Under the pieces are notes generated by a model. It was not told the DNA's origin, made no database searches, and was given only the letters and a program-made list of their open reading frames with translations. Shown piece by piece: positions 9,344 to 20,370 of a DNA stretch of 64,000 nt. A program made the translations under genes and the position numbers. Numbering within the stretch: the first letter of the stretch is position 1; every line of letters starts with the position of its first letter. Source of the DNA: Tethya wilhelma (taxonomy: Eukaryota; Porifera; Demospongiae; Tethyida; Tethyidae); assembly GCA_964030475.1 (NCBI GenBank), contig CAXIPT010000033.1, forward strand, positions 1-64,000. The letters run 5' to 3'.

Positions 9344-12300
9344 ATGGTGAAAAATGTAAAAATTCTTATACTTCTATTACTGCTTCTTTCCTTTGTCTGC
9401 AAAACTTTGGAAAATGAAACTCTGTATGTCTATGCTTTCCCCACAATTACATTTGGAAATGAATCAGTATCTTGTCCTTCAAGTCATGAGGCACATTGCT
9501 ATACTCTACAGGAGATTAGTGAAACATACAGGTTTAAGTCTAACACAACACTTATGCTTTTGCCAGGTGAACATGTCATTTCAGCCAACACTTCACTTAA
9601 CTTTGAAAATCTTCAAAATATTGCAATTGTTGGAAGCTATTATCCAGGATTACCAGTTTCAAGACAGAACAGAGTACCACGAATCCATTGTCAAGCTAAC
9701 ACACTGATATTCAGTATAAACTTTCAAAATATAACTGGTTTGCACCTGAAACAATTTAAGATTGATTCTTGCATAGGGTTTAATGCAACACTTTTGACAG
9801 AGTATATAACCTCATATGTAAATAAGTTACAGAGCAGCAAGAATTATTCAGCAACAATTAGTATTAAATCTTCATCTAATATACGAGTAGATCAGGTTTT
9901 TATTTACAATTGTACAGGAATTGGCCTTTTGCTATTAGGAATGTACAACAAAGTGGAAATAGTGAATTCTCATTGTATCTTTCAACCAAATGGCGGCAAA
10001 AGAATACTAGACGGACTTAACGAAAGTATGAAAATTGACTATCTATATCTTAGGATTATAAATTCATCATTTAATTTTAGTAACAAAGATTTAGAAGTGT
10101 ACAATAAATTTTACGTGGATGGAGTTGACATCAAGGTACATGCAAACAGATTTGACATTGATATTCAAAATGTCATGTTTCAAAATAAATACCCTGCTGG
10201 TAATCTTAAGATAAGTGTAGTTAGTGCAAAAGAAATATCAACATTAAGGATAGTAAATATTATATCATTGACTCAGCCATCAGGAATTAATGAAGAAAAA
10301 GGCAAGTCTCTAATAATTAAAAATATATTTTATGGTAGAGTAATTTGTGAATTTGGTGGTCTCCATATCAAATCAAATAATATTTCTGTAGTCTCAAGTA
10401 CATTTACTGGTCCTGGATCCAGTATTGGTGTGGAAATTTTGATGCCCATGTCAAATATGACTGATACATACTTTAAAGATACAATATTAAGCAATGTGCA
10501 AGGCCATTGTGGAGTGATGAAATTTTATTCAGACAATGGTCACGTAAAAGTGCATAACATAATAGTTTCTAACTCTTCAACATTACTGTTAGCAATTGAG
10601 AAAACCTATGTCACAATGTACGGTAAATGCTTACTATATCATAATACTGATGTCGTTTTGATTTATGTTATTCAGCAGGCATTTCTAGACTTTGGCTCAA
10701 GCAGTAATGTCAAAATCGAGAATAATACCTGCCTAACTAGTACTGAAAGTACACACTGTATTATATTAGAAGTTGTTAACTCAAACATTGTAATAAACAA
10801 AGACAGTTCTGTACTGTTCAAAAACAACACTGCAAGCGGTATTATGGTTCTACAGAACTCACAATTCAAGATATTTGGAGGTGCAAATGTAATGTTTGAA
10901 AGGAACACTGGAAAAAACGGCGGAGCATTATCACTTGACTGTGAATCAAGAATAGCCTTTGTTACTAATGATGAAAACGTGTACATGAACTTAATACACA
11001 ACCATGCATCTAAAAAAGGTGGTGCCATATATATTGATAACTGTTATCACTACAGTTTAATTCCAGATGTGCTACGCTCACAATTGCAAATTTTTCAAAC
11101 GGATAAAATATTTAAGTTGAAGCTAAAGATTTTGAACAACACTGCAGGAATCGCTGGAAGTACAATATATGGAGGCTGGATTTGGTATGAGCCAAGTTTC
11201 CACCTAATCTTTAGGTTTTTTACTAGAATCAGAAAACCTTCAAGGGTTATCTATTCTGAACAAAAGAATGTTTCCATGGTTGCATCTAACCCTGTACGTG
11301 TTTGTGTTTGCCCAGAAGGATCATCATTAGTACCTAATTGTAGCATAATTGAACATCCAATTAATAATTATGCATATCCAGGCAAGAGAGTGAAGCTTAA
11401 TGTTGTGGCAGTCGGACAAATGGTTGGTGTTGTACCTTCTATAGTACGAGCTAAAATAGCATCCTCAACATTAAGTTTAGATCCGGGAGAATATCTCCAA
11501 GATGTATACAGAAATTGCTCAACTATACAGTACACTTTGTTTTCTACACATAAAATTGAACAATTTAGTTTGACAGTGGAAAGAGAACACACTCCAGATT
11601 TAAACGTATTGCAACAAATTTTACCATCAGGACGTGGACGACCTATATTATTTAGAGATTTGCAGAATGAGCTTGACAATTTAAAGCAGACACTCACTAT
11701 CATTGTAAGGTTTAAGGACTGTCCTATTGGATTTTTCCTAAACTTTACATCAAAAAGATGCACATGCCATCCAATTCTGATAAAGTACCGAATACACGAT
11801 TGTGATATAGACACAACTTATATTACTAAACCCAGTCATAAATGGATCAACGCAACTTTCATTCATAATATACACGATAATAGTACTGCTCCAGGAGTTA
11901 TTGTACATGAATATTGTCCATATGACTACTGTAAACAAAGTACACCATACTTATCATTTAACTTAGAGTACTCTGATGACCAGTGTGACCATAATCGATC
12001 TGGAATACTTTGTGGAGGCTGCCAACCTAATTTCAGCCACATTATGGGATCATCAAGGTGTAAAACGTGTTCTAATTTCTGGGCATTACTTTTGATTTTA
12101 GGAACTGCAGTGGCAGGTATACTTTTGATTGTAATTATGCTTTCATTAAACTTCACTGTCTCAATGGGATTACTAAGTGGATTTGTTTTCTATGCTAATA
12201 TCGTTCAATCAAATAATAGCAAATTCTTTGGTTCGAGCAGATTTTTTAGGTATTTTTTATCCTGGATTAACTTTGACATGGGCATTGAAATGTGTTTCTA

Positions 12301-12574
12301 TAATGGACTTGATGCCTATGTTAAAACCTGGCTTCAATTTGTTTTCCCCCTCTACATTTGGACCATTATGATCATCCTCATTGCACTAAGTCGCCGATAT
12401 GTCTTTGTTACTAGGTTGTGTGGAACCAATGTTGTACAAGTACTAGCAACACTATTCCTGCTTTCCTATGCAAAGCTCATTCGAACCATCATCACAATCT
12501 TTCAATACACTACTCTAGAAGCTACACTATTAAGCTTCACTCTCTTGCCATTGAGAGTTGGGCACAAAAAATGA
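9344..12574 (+). CDS. Beta-helix / multi-pass membrane protein, 3' truncated
   Basis: A single 1,076-codon frame. Residues 1 to about 22 form a signal peptide (a run of Leu/Ile after MVKNVK). Residues ~30-620 look like a parallel beta-helix ectodomain: many Asn-X-Ser/Thr sites and GGA-type turns (GKNGGALSL near 523, KKGGAIYI near 557). A Cys-rich juxtamembrane region (~650-905, including CDHNRSGILCGGC near 882) precedes at least four hydrophobic helices from ~910 on. I associate this architecture with a large, uncharacterised, sponge-enriched family of surface proteins; the ligand is unknown. From codon ~1059 (nucleotide 12519) the sequence departs from the other copy at 24729 and runs into unrelated bases and a foldback element arm, ending in about 18 aberrant codons. 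The last five or so membrane helices are therefore lost. Over 1,236 bp shared with 23493-24728 I count seven substitutions and no indels. Confidence 0.85.
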   Translation: MVKNVKILILLLLLLSFVCKTLENETLYVYAFPTITFGNESVSCPSSHEAHCYTLQEISETYRFKSNTTLMLLPGEHVISANTSLNFENLQNIAIVGSYYPGLPVSRQNRVPRIHCQANTLIFSINFQNITGLHLKQFKIDSCIGFNATLLTEYITSYVNKLQSSKNYSATISIKSSSNIRVDQVFIYNCTGIGLLLLGMYNKVEIVNSHCIFQPNGGKRILDGLNESMKIDYLYLRIINSSFNFSNKDLEVYNKFYVDGVDIKVHANRFDIDIQNVMFQNKYPAGNLKISVVSAKEISTLRIVNIISLTQPSGINEEKGKSLIIKNIFYGRVICEFGGLHIKSNNISVVSSTFTGPGSSIGVEILMPMSNMTDTYFKDTILSNVQGHCGVMKFYSDNGHVKVHNIIVSNSSTLLLAIEKTYVTMYGKCLLYHNTDVVLIYVIQQAFLDFGSSSNVKIENNTCLTSTESTHCIILEVVNSNIVINKDSSVLFKNNTASGIMVLQNSQFKIFGGANVMFERNTGKNGGALSLDCESRIAFVTNDENVYMNLIHNHASKKGGAIYIDNCYHYSLIPDVLRSQLQIFQTDKIFKLKLKILNNTAGIAGSTIYGGWIWYEPSFHLIFRFFTRIRKPSRVIYSEQKNVSMVASNPVRVCVCPEGSSLVPNCSIIEHPINNYAYPGKRVKLNVVAVGQMVGVVPSIVRAKIASSTLSLDPGEYLQDVYRNCSTIQYTLFSTHKIEQFSLTVEREHTPDLNVLQQILPSGRGRPILFRDLQNELDNLKQTLTIIVRFKDCPIGFFLNFTSKRCTCHPILIKYRIHDCDIDTTYITKPSHKWINATFIHNIHDNSTAPGVIVHEYCPYDYCKQSTPYLSFNLEYSDDQCDHNRSGILCGGCQPNFSHIMGSSRCKTCSNFWALLLILGTAVAGILLIVIMLSLNFTVSMGLLSGFVFYANIVQSNNSKFFGSSRFFRYFLSWINFDMGIEMCFYNGLDAYVKTWLQFVFPLYIWTIMIILIALSRRYVFVTRLCGTNVVQVLATLFLLSYAKLIRTIITIFQYTTLEATLLSFTLLPLRVGHKK

Positions 12575-12682
12575 AGTAGTCATGTGCCGAAATTCAGAGA
12601 CTTGTCTTGTTTCCTTGCATGCTTTTTACAGCACTGCCCATTCCTACACTTCTCATTTTTATAAAATTTTTACTACTTGTAC
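12553..12682 (-). mobile_element. Half copy of foldback family A
   Basis: Starts in the inner part of the family A element (GAGAGTTGGGCACAAAAAATG, as at 27848) and runs through GTCATGTGCCGAAATTCAGAG and GCACTGCCCATTCCTACACT to ACTTGT. Only the right half is present. Its outer end touches the ABC transporter exon at 12683 and its inner end adjoins the broken 3' end of the beta-helix gene. Confidence 0.8.
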
Positions 12683-14475
12683 CTAGAACAACGAGGTACC
12701 ATTCCTTGGCATTCAGTGCCAGCAAACGATGGAGTGCTACTGCAGGAATGTCCTTGTCCCAAGCCTCTTGCTGCCACTGCATTGCTGAAGTCTCACGATC
12801 CAAGTTTACATTATTTCCAACGCTAATAGAGAGGGTAGATATTTGACATCTGAAGCTTTGTTTGTGTTCAAAGAAACCACTAGATGATGATTGTTTGTGG
12901 AAGCTGCGTTGTGATCTGAGACTTAAGCTGCGCTGTAACCTGAAGCTTTGCTTGTGTTCAAACAAGCCATTGGATGACGATTCTCTCGTGCTGTGCCGTG
13001 ATCTGAGGCTTCGCTTGTGCTCAAACAAACCATTTGATGATGATCTTCTGTATAAGCTTTGCTCTGACAAGAGATGTCGATGATCAAGTGCTCCAGTTTG
13101 GATAAAGTTTTCATCTGTACTCAATGGCTGCAGGAAAAAGGGGAAAAAGGATTGATAACATACAACAGCAGGATAGGCAATTTTTATTTACAAATCAACT
13201 GCTATACTTTCAATGATAATAAAAACTAAAACTGTATTTGCATGTCTCACAGACCTGAGCATTGACCAGTTCATAGTATAGTCCTTTTTCTTTCATTAGA
13301 TCGGAGTGAGTGCCCACTTCAGCCACACATCCCTCATTAATGGCCCAAATCACATCAGCATTCTGGATGGTGGACAATCGGTGAGCAATGATGATGGTTG
13401 TACGCCCCTCTCTTGCAACATCCAAAGCTTCTTGTACAACAGCTTCACTCTCAGTGTCCAGAGCGGAAGTGGCTTCGTCAAGAAGAAGGATCTTTGGGTT
13501 TGAGAGAAGAGCACGGGCAATGGCGATCCTTTGTTTCTGTCCCCCACTGAGCTGGACCCCTCTCTCTCCAGTGGCTGTGTTGTAGCCTTGAGGTAGAGAG
13601 GAGATAAAATTGTGAGCATTGGCTTTCTTGGCAGCTTCCTTGATTTCCTCCATTGTGGCATCTTCTTTACCGTAGCGGATGTTCTCAGCTATAGTGACAT
13701 CGAATAGAACAGGTTCTTGACTCACAATGCCAATGTGACTACGCAGCCACTTGAGATTCAAGTCCTTGACATTTCTACCTCCTACCAACACCTATGTATG
13801 GACAGTAACATTATAGCTATTCAAGTAGTAACAAATTGTATTAGCTATACCTGAGTCTTAATACAACTATGACAAGTAGTAAAAATTTTGTAAAAATAAG
13901 CAGTGTAGGAATGGGCAGTGCTGTAAAAAGTGATGGAACAAGGCAAGTCTCTGATTTCGGCATTATTCACTAGTGAATTATGTTCGGGGGGACAAAATTC
14001 ACGGGGGGACATTATTCACTGCGACACTGTACGTATGATAGTATTATGTATATCTGGCAAATGTATAGTTACACCACCTCTCCACTGTCCACATCGTAGA
14101 ATCTTTGTATGAGTTGTACAATTGTACTCTTTCCACATCCCGAAGGACCTACAAGAGCAACAGTCTGTCCAACCTCCACTCTTAAACTAACATTATGCAT
14201 CACCTACATGTGCACGGAGTTTAAGGTTACATCAACACTTTCAATCTAGAATTGATCAAGGAAACTCATGCATGCATATGAACAATAATACTGTATACTA
14301 AAAAAAAAAAAGCTCAATTTACATGTATGGACTTATTGACAGTGTGTACAATATTGCTACTCACTTGTATATCAGGTCTTGCTGGGTAGGCAAACTGGAT
14401 GTTTTTCAGTTCAATAGTAGCTTCAAACTTTTCTGGTTTGAGCCCCTCAATGGAACTGGAATCAATAGTTGGGAC
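12683..14475 (-). CDS. ABCB/P-glycoprotein-type transporter, NBD1 and linker exons
   Basis: Four exons read on the minus strand with consistent phases: 14475-14365, 14203-14078, 13791-13255 and 13127-12683. They encode the start of NBD1 ([17 protein letters not shown]), Walker A (GPSGCGKST), the Q-loop (SQEPVLF), signature (LSGGQ), Walker B ([12 protein letters not shown]) and H-loop (AHRLST), ending ELVNAQ. The last exon holds a long Ser/Arg-rich linker and the lead-in to the second transmembrane domain ([12 protein letters not shown]). NBD1 looks catalytically intact. The family exports hydrophobic compounds across the plasma membrane. The first transmembrane domain should lie beyond 14475 but is not found before the contig end. 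The second transmembrane domain and NBD2 should lie below 12683, where a foldback arm and an opposite-strand gene sit instead. So this is a partial gene: broken by rearrangement or misassembled. Confidence 0.9.
13873..13960 (+). mobile_element. Family A foldback fragment inside an ABC transporter intron
   Basis: AGTAGTAAAAATTTT, GTGTAGGAATGGGCAGTGCTG and GGCAAGTCTCTGATTTCGGC match the left arm of family A (compare 52788-52890). It lies in the intron between the Walker A exon and the Q-loop exon. Confidence 0.75.
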
Positions 14476-14540
14476 CTGAAGGTACAGATATACATACATG
14501 CACAGTTAATGTTATACATAAATACTAGTAAAGAAATTAT

Positions 14541-14752
14541 CATACGTACGGTAGTACGTATAGTAGAGTAAGCTGCCAATCCTCGGACAATTCTAATTTC
14601 GGACACTATTTCTCACTTACCTGTGAGTGCTAATGCTTCGAGAGTGCTACAGCAAGATTGCCCATGAAAAGTTACCTCAGGGTAGACAAAATTCAAGCCC
14701 CACCCACGTACGTGTAAGGCTTCCTGACGTCATAAAGGAGGTGTCCGAATGA
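14541..14752. repeat. Dispersed repeat end at contig edge
   Basis: TACGTACGGTAGTACGTA is followed by TAGAGTAAGCTGCC and TTTCGGACAC, as at 199-257 and 38556-38600. It ends with GGTGTCCGAATGA at the N at 14753. Confidence 0.6.
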
Positions 14753-14753
14753 N
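14753..14753. other. Single-N contig join
   Basis: One N lies between the repeat end on the left and open coding sequence on the right. An ATG formed just before the N belongs to the other contig and should not be taken as a real start. Confidence 0.7.
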
Positions 14754-17700
14754 TAGTGAGATAACAGATGAAGATAGTGCATACCAATGTGCTGAAAGTG
14801 AAGCTTTTACTGATCTTTTTGAGTATATCAGAACTGATATCATTCCTAACAAAAAGATAGTGCCTATCACTTCTCTGACTGCAAGACTGGAATCCTCAAT
14901 GCTCTCTGCTGGAATTGAGCGTGTACGTGATTCAACAAAGAAACACATCCGCAGGAGACTAGAAGCAGAACTGTTGACTTCAGTCCACATATTTCCTGAT
15001 GACAAGGGAAAGCTGTTGATGGTTCCTGATAGTGTAACTCTACAGGATGTTGTCCTAGAAGTACAATGTCTGCGCAGAGAACTTGGGATTTGGAAAACAA
15101 AAGTAACAAACCTCAACAAGATTACAGATCAAGTCTCATCAAATATCAGGTCAGCCATTAAAGAGAGTATGACACCAACCCCTTTTCCTTTCCATCCTTC
15201 TGATGTGATTAATACTCACTTGTGCATACCACATCAACTGGAGAGGTTTCTGATTGGTCTCATCACTGGTGATCCTGATGCCAAAACTCTGTCTAACAGA
15301 GTCAGCACTCTACTACAGTCATTCAGCCAGGATCTTATATATGCTGTAACATGTGGGAAACATAAACCACCAAAGCATATGCTGCTCCCATATGCAGTCA
15401 AAACCCTGACTGGAAATGTAGAGATCCTCCAGATGCTTAACAAGTTGGGCCATGGTGTCTCCTACTCTCAGCTAGAAGAGAATGAAACTGCTTTGTGCCT
15501 TCAAAAGCTAGCAACAAGTCTCAACCAGAAAATTCCACTTCCAGCCTCTATCATACCGTACGTCTTCACGAATCTGGCTTGGGATAATATAGATCGACTT
15601 GAAGAGACTCTCACTGGAAAGGGCACTTCACATCGAGTCAATGGCATTGCTGTACAAGCAAATGTTTTTGGACCTCATCTCCCCAGAGCTGAACTTCCTC
15701 GCATTGAAAAAAAGCACAAAAGAAGATCGATCAGTGTTGAGCAGAAAGAACTGAGTGTGTATGTAGCAGGTGTGCGTGTAGGCCCTCAACCACTCCTAAC
15801 GAAGGAGAATCATGGCCAAGAAAGTTTAAAAGCAGCTCAAGTTGCACGCAAGAAAAATCTGGTTTGGATTCTTGCAAGGATTTCTGGTGAAGCTATCCCC
15901 AGCTGGACTGGTTTTAACATTCTAACTAGAAATGAAGAGCCAGTTTCCAAAGATGTTATTGGATATTTGCCAACAATCAATGCCCCAGCTACAGAGTTAA
16001 ACACAATTTTCGAAGTTCTTAACAAGTCAGAAGAAATCAGAAAGGATCTCTTCCTAGAAACCATTGTAGTAGTTGTTGATCAAGCAATCTATGCTAAAGC
16101 AACTGAAATTGTATGGAAACGAAAAGACCAGTTCTCAAATGTTGTTCTTAGAATGGGCACATTCCATGTCATTTGCAACATGTTATTGATAATAGGAAAA
16201 CGATTTCGAGATGCTGGTCTAAAGGATATCTGCATAGAAGCTGGAATAGTTGCTGAAGGATCCATCAATGGAGTCCTAGATGGCAAACACTACAATCGAG
16301 CTGTCCGAGTGCACAAATACATCTATGAAGCACTAATGAAAATGGTGTGGGCAGAATTCTTGCTTTGGGCAGAGAATGATCTGGAGGCTAGTTCTACTAT
16401 CAAGGTGTTTATCAATAAAGTTGAGTGCATAACGTGTGATCTCAATCAGCAAACATTTGATGGATTGTTGAACAGTACAGCGTTAACCAAGCTTATGACC
16501 CTGTGGAGTTCTTTCCTGGAGTTCTTGCGCTGTGATAATGGAGACCTATCAGCTTACTGGATGTCCTACATCGATATGGTTGAGAATGTCTTACTTCTTC
16601 TTTTGCGTGGTTCTCGAGAAGGAAACTGGAGTTTGCATCTCTATGCAATACGAAGTATGATACCATGGTGCTTTGCCTATGACAAGGTTAACTATGCCAG
16701 GTATCTTTCTGCATACTATGCTGAAATGACAAATCTGTCTGAGGAAAAACCTTATGTGTATGAGGCTTTTCAAGCTGGCCAATTCTCAGTGCAAATGTCT
16801 AACAATAACCCCTTTGGACGCATTCCTATTGATCAGACAACCGAAGTTACAGTAAACAAAGACACTCAAACTCCTGGTGGTACAACTCGTTTCAGTTTAA
16901 AAGCTGGAGCTGTCAAAAGATACTATCTGACAGCTGAGCACCGTAGTGCGTTTCTGAGGCAGATTAGAAGTATGGTACAAGGAAAGGAGTCCAAACATTG
17001 CCACCCTGAGCTTCAAGCGAGAAGAATGGAAAAAGATACAGAAGCAGTATCTTCAGTGTTACAGCTTATCCAAGGATGGGTAAACCCCTTTGCAGCAAAC
17101 CAAAGCTTAGTGAGCATCTCCACTGCAAGAATAGCTCCTAGTGATATCTTGTCTGACTTGATGAAGGCACATGAAGTTGGTGAGCAATGTTATTCTGCTT
17201 TCAAAGGTGAGAGGCTAGAAAAGGATCCACCGATAAAGAAATTTCATGACCCAATCACAAAAAATAAATTGAAAACCTTCAGCAATTTGTGTAAGAAGAA
17301 GGAGGTTAAGTCAAATGGGAGAGTGATTATTTTGAAAGCAGACAGGTCCCTGTTTGGTCGTATCATAGTAATGGCACAAGGACGGGATCTCAAGATGGAA
17401 AATATTCTCTCTCATCCACTTGGACCATTACCCTGGGCTCTGTCTACTCCTGATGGCCTATTGAGAAAGACAAACAAAGCCTCTTTAGCTACAACTCTCC
17501 AGAAAAATGTAGCAATAGCAGAGCAGTTTCCAGAAAATTCTGCCTCAGTAATTGATGGAATGAATTTGGTTCAGAGGGTGAAAGGAGACCAAACTACATT
17601 TGGAGATGTTGCTATTGCAGTATTATCAATGGCACTACGAGAAGGTAGCCAAAGCAAACGGATAGATGTTGTGTTTGACGTTTACCAGGAAAATTCTATC

Positions 17701-18873
17701 AAAAACAGTGAGCGATCAGTACGAGGTGAAGAAACGGGGCATCAGCTAGATAGCATTACAAGCACACAAATTGTAAGACAGTGGAGATCTTTCTTGTCAA
17801 GAATATCAAACAAATCAACACTGATTGCCTTCATTGTCAGTGAATGGAGGAAAGCACATTGCAGAGAGAAACTGCATGAGAAGGTGTTGTATGCAACTAC
17901 TGGTGAGAAATGCTTCAAAATAACCTTTCAAGGAAGCATGGAATTTTCTGGTCTCCAGTGCTACCAAGAAGAAGCTGATGGTCGCCTACTATTGCATGCT
18001 AATCATGCAGCAGAAGAGGGGTATGAATCTGTAGTGATATGCTCTGAAGACACTGATGTTTTTATAATGTCCTTAGCATTCCATGACAGGATACAAGCAT
18101 CCTTATTTCAACAGTGTGGAACAAAAACTCGGAGAAGACTTGTTGACATCAGAAAAGTTGCTGCTACAGTTGGTATAGATGTGTGCAGAGCTCTTATTGG
18201 CTTGCATGCATTCACTGGATGTGACACTGTTAGTGCTTTTGCAGGCAAAGGAAAAGCAAAAGCACTGAAATCATTGATTAGCAACAAGCAGGATCAAGAT
18301 ACTTTCCTCAAGTTAGGTCAAGATTGGGATATCTCTCAGGAACTTACAGAGAAACTTGAAGAGTTTACATGCCGTCTCTATGCCCCAAAAGTTTCATCCA
18401 ATAATATCAATGATCTCAGATATAATCTTTTCTGTGCTAAAAAGGGAGAGATTGAGAGTCATCAGCTTCCACCATGCAAAGACTGTTTAATGAAACATGC
18501 ATTAAGAGCTAACTACCAAGCTGGAATTTGGAGGAGATGTCTGGAGCAGAATCCTCATGTGCCAAGCCCCGTCAGTAGGGGTTGGAAAATGGAAAAGCAA
18601 GAATCTGATGAATATCTAGTTGTGGACTGGATGAATGGTCAACCTGCTCCTCAAGCTATTCTTGATTTACTTGCATGTACCTGTAAAAAGAAATGTGAGC
18701 TTCCCAAGTGCGAGTGCATGGCAAGTGGACTCAAATGCACAGACATGTGTACATTGCAAAACTGTGAGAACCAGCCAAACCAGGAAGACAATGAAGATAG
18801 TGAAACTGAAGTTGATAGTAATGAAGTAGTTGAAGACTCTGATGATAATGATGAGATTGAAGAAGATTTTTAA
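14754..18873 (+). CDS. Large intronless protein with PIN/FEN-like nuclease core and CXC tail, 5' partial
   Basis: About 1,370 codons without introns, open to the contig edge at 14753, so the N-terminus is probably missing. I recognise it as a multi-copy, uncharacterised protein family found in many aquatic invertebrates. In the C-terminal third (counting from 14749) the acidic residues fit a PIN/FEN fold: VIDGMN (D936), VVFDVY (D977), EEADGRLLLHA (E1075/D1077), SEDTDVFI (D1101/D1103) and GLHAFTGCDTVSAFAGKGK (D1159), which recalls the LGCD helix-hairpin of FEN/XPG nucleases. Residues ~1310-1340 contain a CXC-type cysteine cluster (CTCKKKC...CECMASGLKC...C), usually DNA-binding, followed by an acidic tail. 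The absence of introns, family copy number and a neighbouring hAT relic suggest mobile-element or retrocopy origin. Nuclease activity is inference. Confidence 0.75.
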
Positions 18874-19100
18874 TGTTATAGACATATCAAATACCCTTCA
18901 AGGAAACTCTAATTTTTAGTTTATGAATTATTAATTAAGACTTTACTGATAATTATATACTTTACACTTAAAAAACAAAAGCTACCACAAATTCACTGCT
19001 ATCATGCATTTTCTATCTCTAAGGACAGGTACCCTTCCGAAAATAACCATAAACCTTAATCCCCCCTCATGGTACCAACAACCCCCTATGGCTCATGGTC
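18874..19100. other. 3' flank of the PIN/CXC ORF
   Basis: AT-rich sequence with no recognised terminal repeat. The transition into hAT-derived coding sequence occurs near 19101. Confidence 0.4.
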
Positions 19101-19924
19101 TATAACTTGAGCAAGACATTACAGAAGCAGTCACTGTCTGCTGCTGAAGCACAGGATCTTGCAAAGTTAACCAATGACTAAAATCCCTGAGAACCGATAG
19201 TGCATTTCAACTGTTTTTTCAGCTTGTGCAGCATCTCAGTGACCAAGTTGGATCTGATGGACCTACTCTCCCTAGAAAAAGAAAGATGCCTTCTCGCTAT
19301 GAAATTGGCGAAGGAGAAGGTTACCACTCTGCTACTGTGGAAGAGCACTACCGCCGACTTTATTTTGAGGCCATTGACCTAGCTACTTCGAGTATTGATA
19401 GCCGTTTTGATCAACCCGGGTATGCTGTATACCGCAATTTGGAAGCTCTACTTCTGAAATCAGCAAACAGAGAAGATTACTCATCAGAACTTGTTAAGGT
19501 TGTGGACTTTTTTGAAAGTGATGCGAGCGAGACTGAGCTTGCAACACAATTGTTACTGCTAGGTACAAAGTTTGCAGATGAACATCTCCAAGCCGCTAAA
19601 CAAATCACTCTCCAAGAAGTTTTTTCATATTTACGAAATCTCACTGATGGGCAACGAATGTTTTTCGGTCAAGTGTGCACCATTGTTCGGCTTGTCTTGG
19701 TTCTACCAGCTACCAATGCTGTAAGTGAACAGTCTTTTTAAATTTCCTTAATGAGACGCTTGAAGAGTTATTTGAGAAGCACAATGAAGCAAGCAAGACT
19801 CAATCACCTCATGGTACTTAGTATCTATAAGCAAAAGCTGGATGGACTAAACCTTCCACAAGTAGCAAATGAATTTGTGAGAGACAGTGAGCACCGTCAG
19901 AGAGTATTTGGAAAGTTTGTTTGA
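19101..19924 (+). pseudogene. Decayed hAT transposase (C-terminal part)
   Basis: An upstream piece at 19101-19172 reads YNLSKTLQKQSLSAAEAQ, followed by a probable intron ending TTTTTTCAG at 19221. The main frame then runs to 19741 and contains VLPATNAVSEQSF. After an in-frame TAA it continues to 19924 with MRRLKSYLRSTMKQARLNHL and a VANEFVRDSEHR tail. This is the hAT C-terminal dimerisation region as found in ZMYM1/hAT-like transposases. The internal stop falls inside the most conserved block. The N-terminal catalytic part is not recognisable upstream. Confidence 0.85.
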
Positions 19925-20224
19925 AATGTTTAATATCATGCTTACAAGTGTATGTAAAGCGCAGAGTAATTAACAGATATTATCATGATGTTTAAATATT
20001 TGTGTCTTCTATATTATCTTAAAGAGCTCGAGCATGCAGTAACCAGGCAGTAGTTCATTGGAATCAGCTCACGAATTTATTATGATATCCATGTGAGTTT
20101 TTGTTAGCCATGACATCATAGAGCTGAGTCAGCAGTTGATAATGCTCGAAAGTGCTCTCAAGTTTTCTCGATGCAGTATTAATTAAATAGCAGTGTATCT
20201 GTCTAAAATTGCACCAGAATCAAT

Positions 20225-20370
20225 CTCAGAGCACCTAAATTTACAAAATCTTCTGGGGGGGCATGCCCCCAGACCCCCCTAGCATGGCACGTTCCTTCGG
20301 AATGTGCATCCTACGGGGCTTTGCCCCTTCGGCCTGCCAGACCATCTCAATTGAGCTTCCACCGTCCCTG
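20225..20370 (+). mobile_element. Right terminus of a hAT element
   Basis: A GC-rich block (GGGGGGGCATGCCCCC at ~20256, then AGACCCCCCTAG) precedes CTCAATTGAGCTTCC and ends CCACCGTCCCTG at 20370. Read outward, CAGGGACGGTGGAAG is a typical hAT terminal inverted repeat start. It lies 450 bp after the transposase relic, so both probably belong to one element. I could not find the left end before the contig edge. Confidence 0.65.

Noticed and set aside
12594..13124. Separate Ser/Arg-rich protein gene on the minus strand
   Set aside because: The stretch is the linker exon of the ABC transporter, with splice sites and phase matching the preceding NBD1 exon.
14749..14751. ATG as the start of the PIN/CXC protein
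   Set aside because: The ATG lies on the other side of an N that joins contigs; the true start is unknown.
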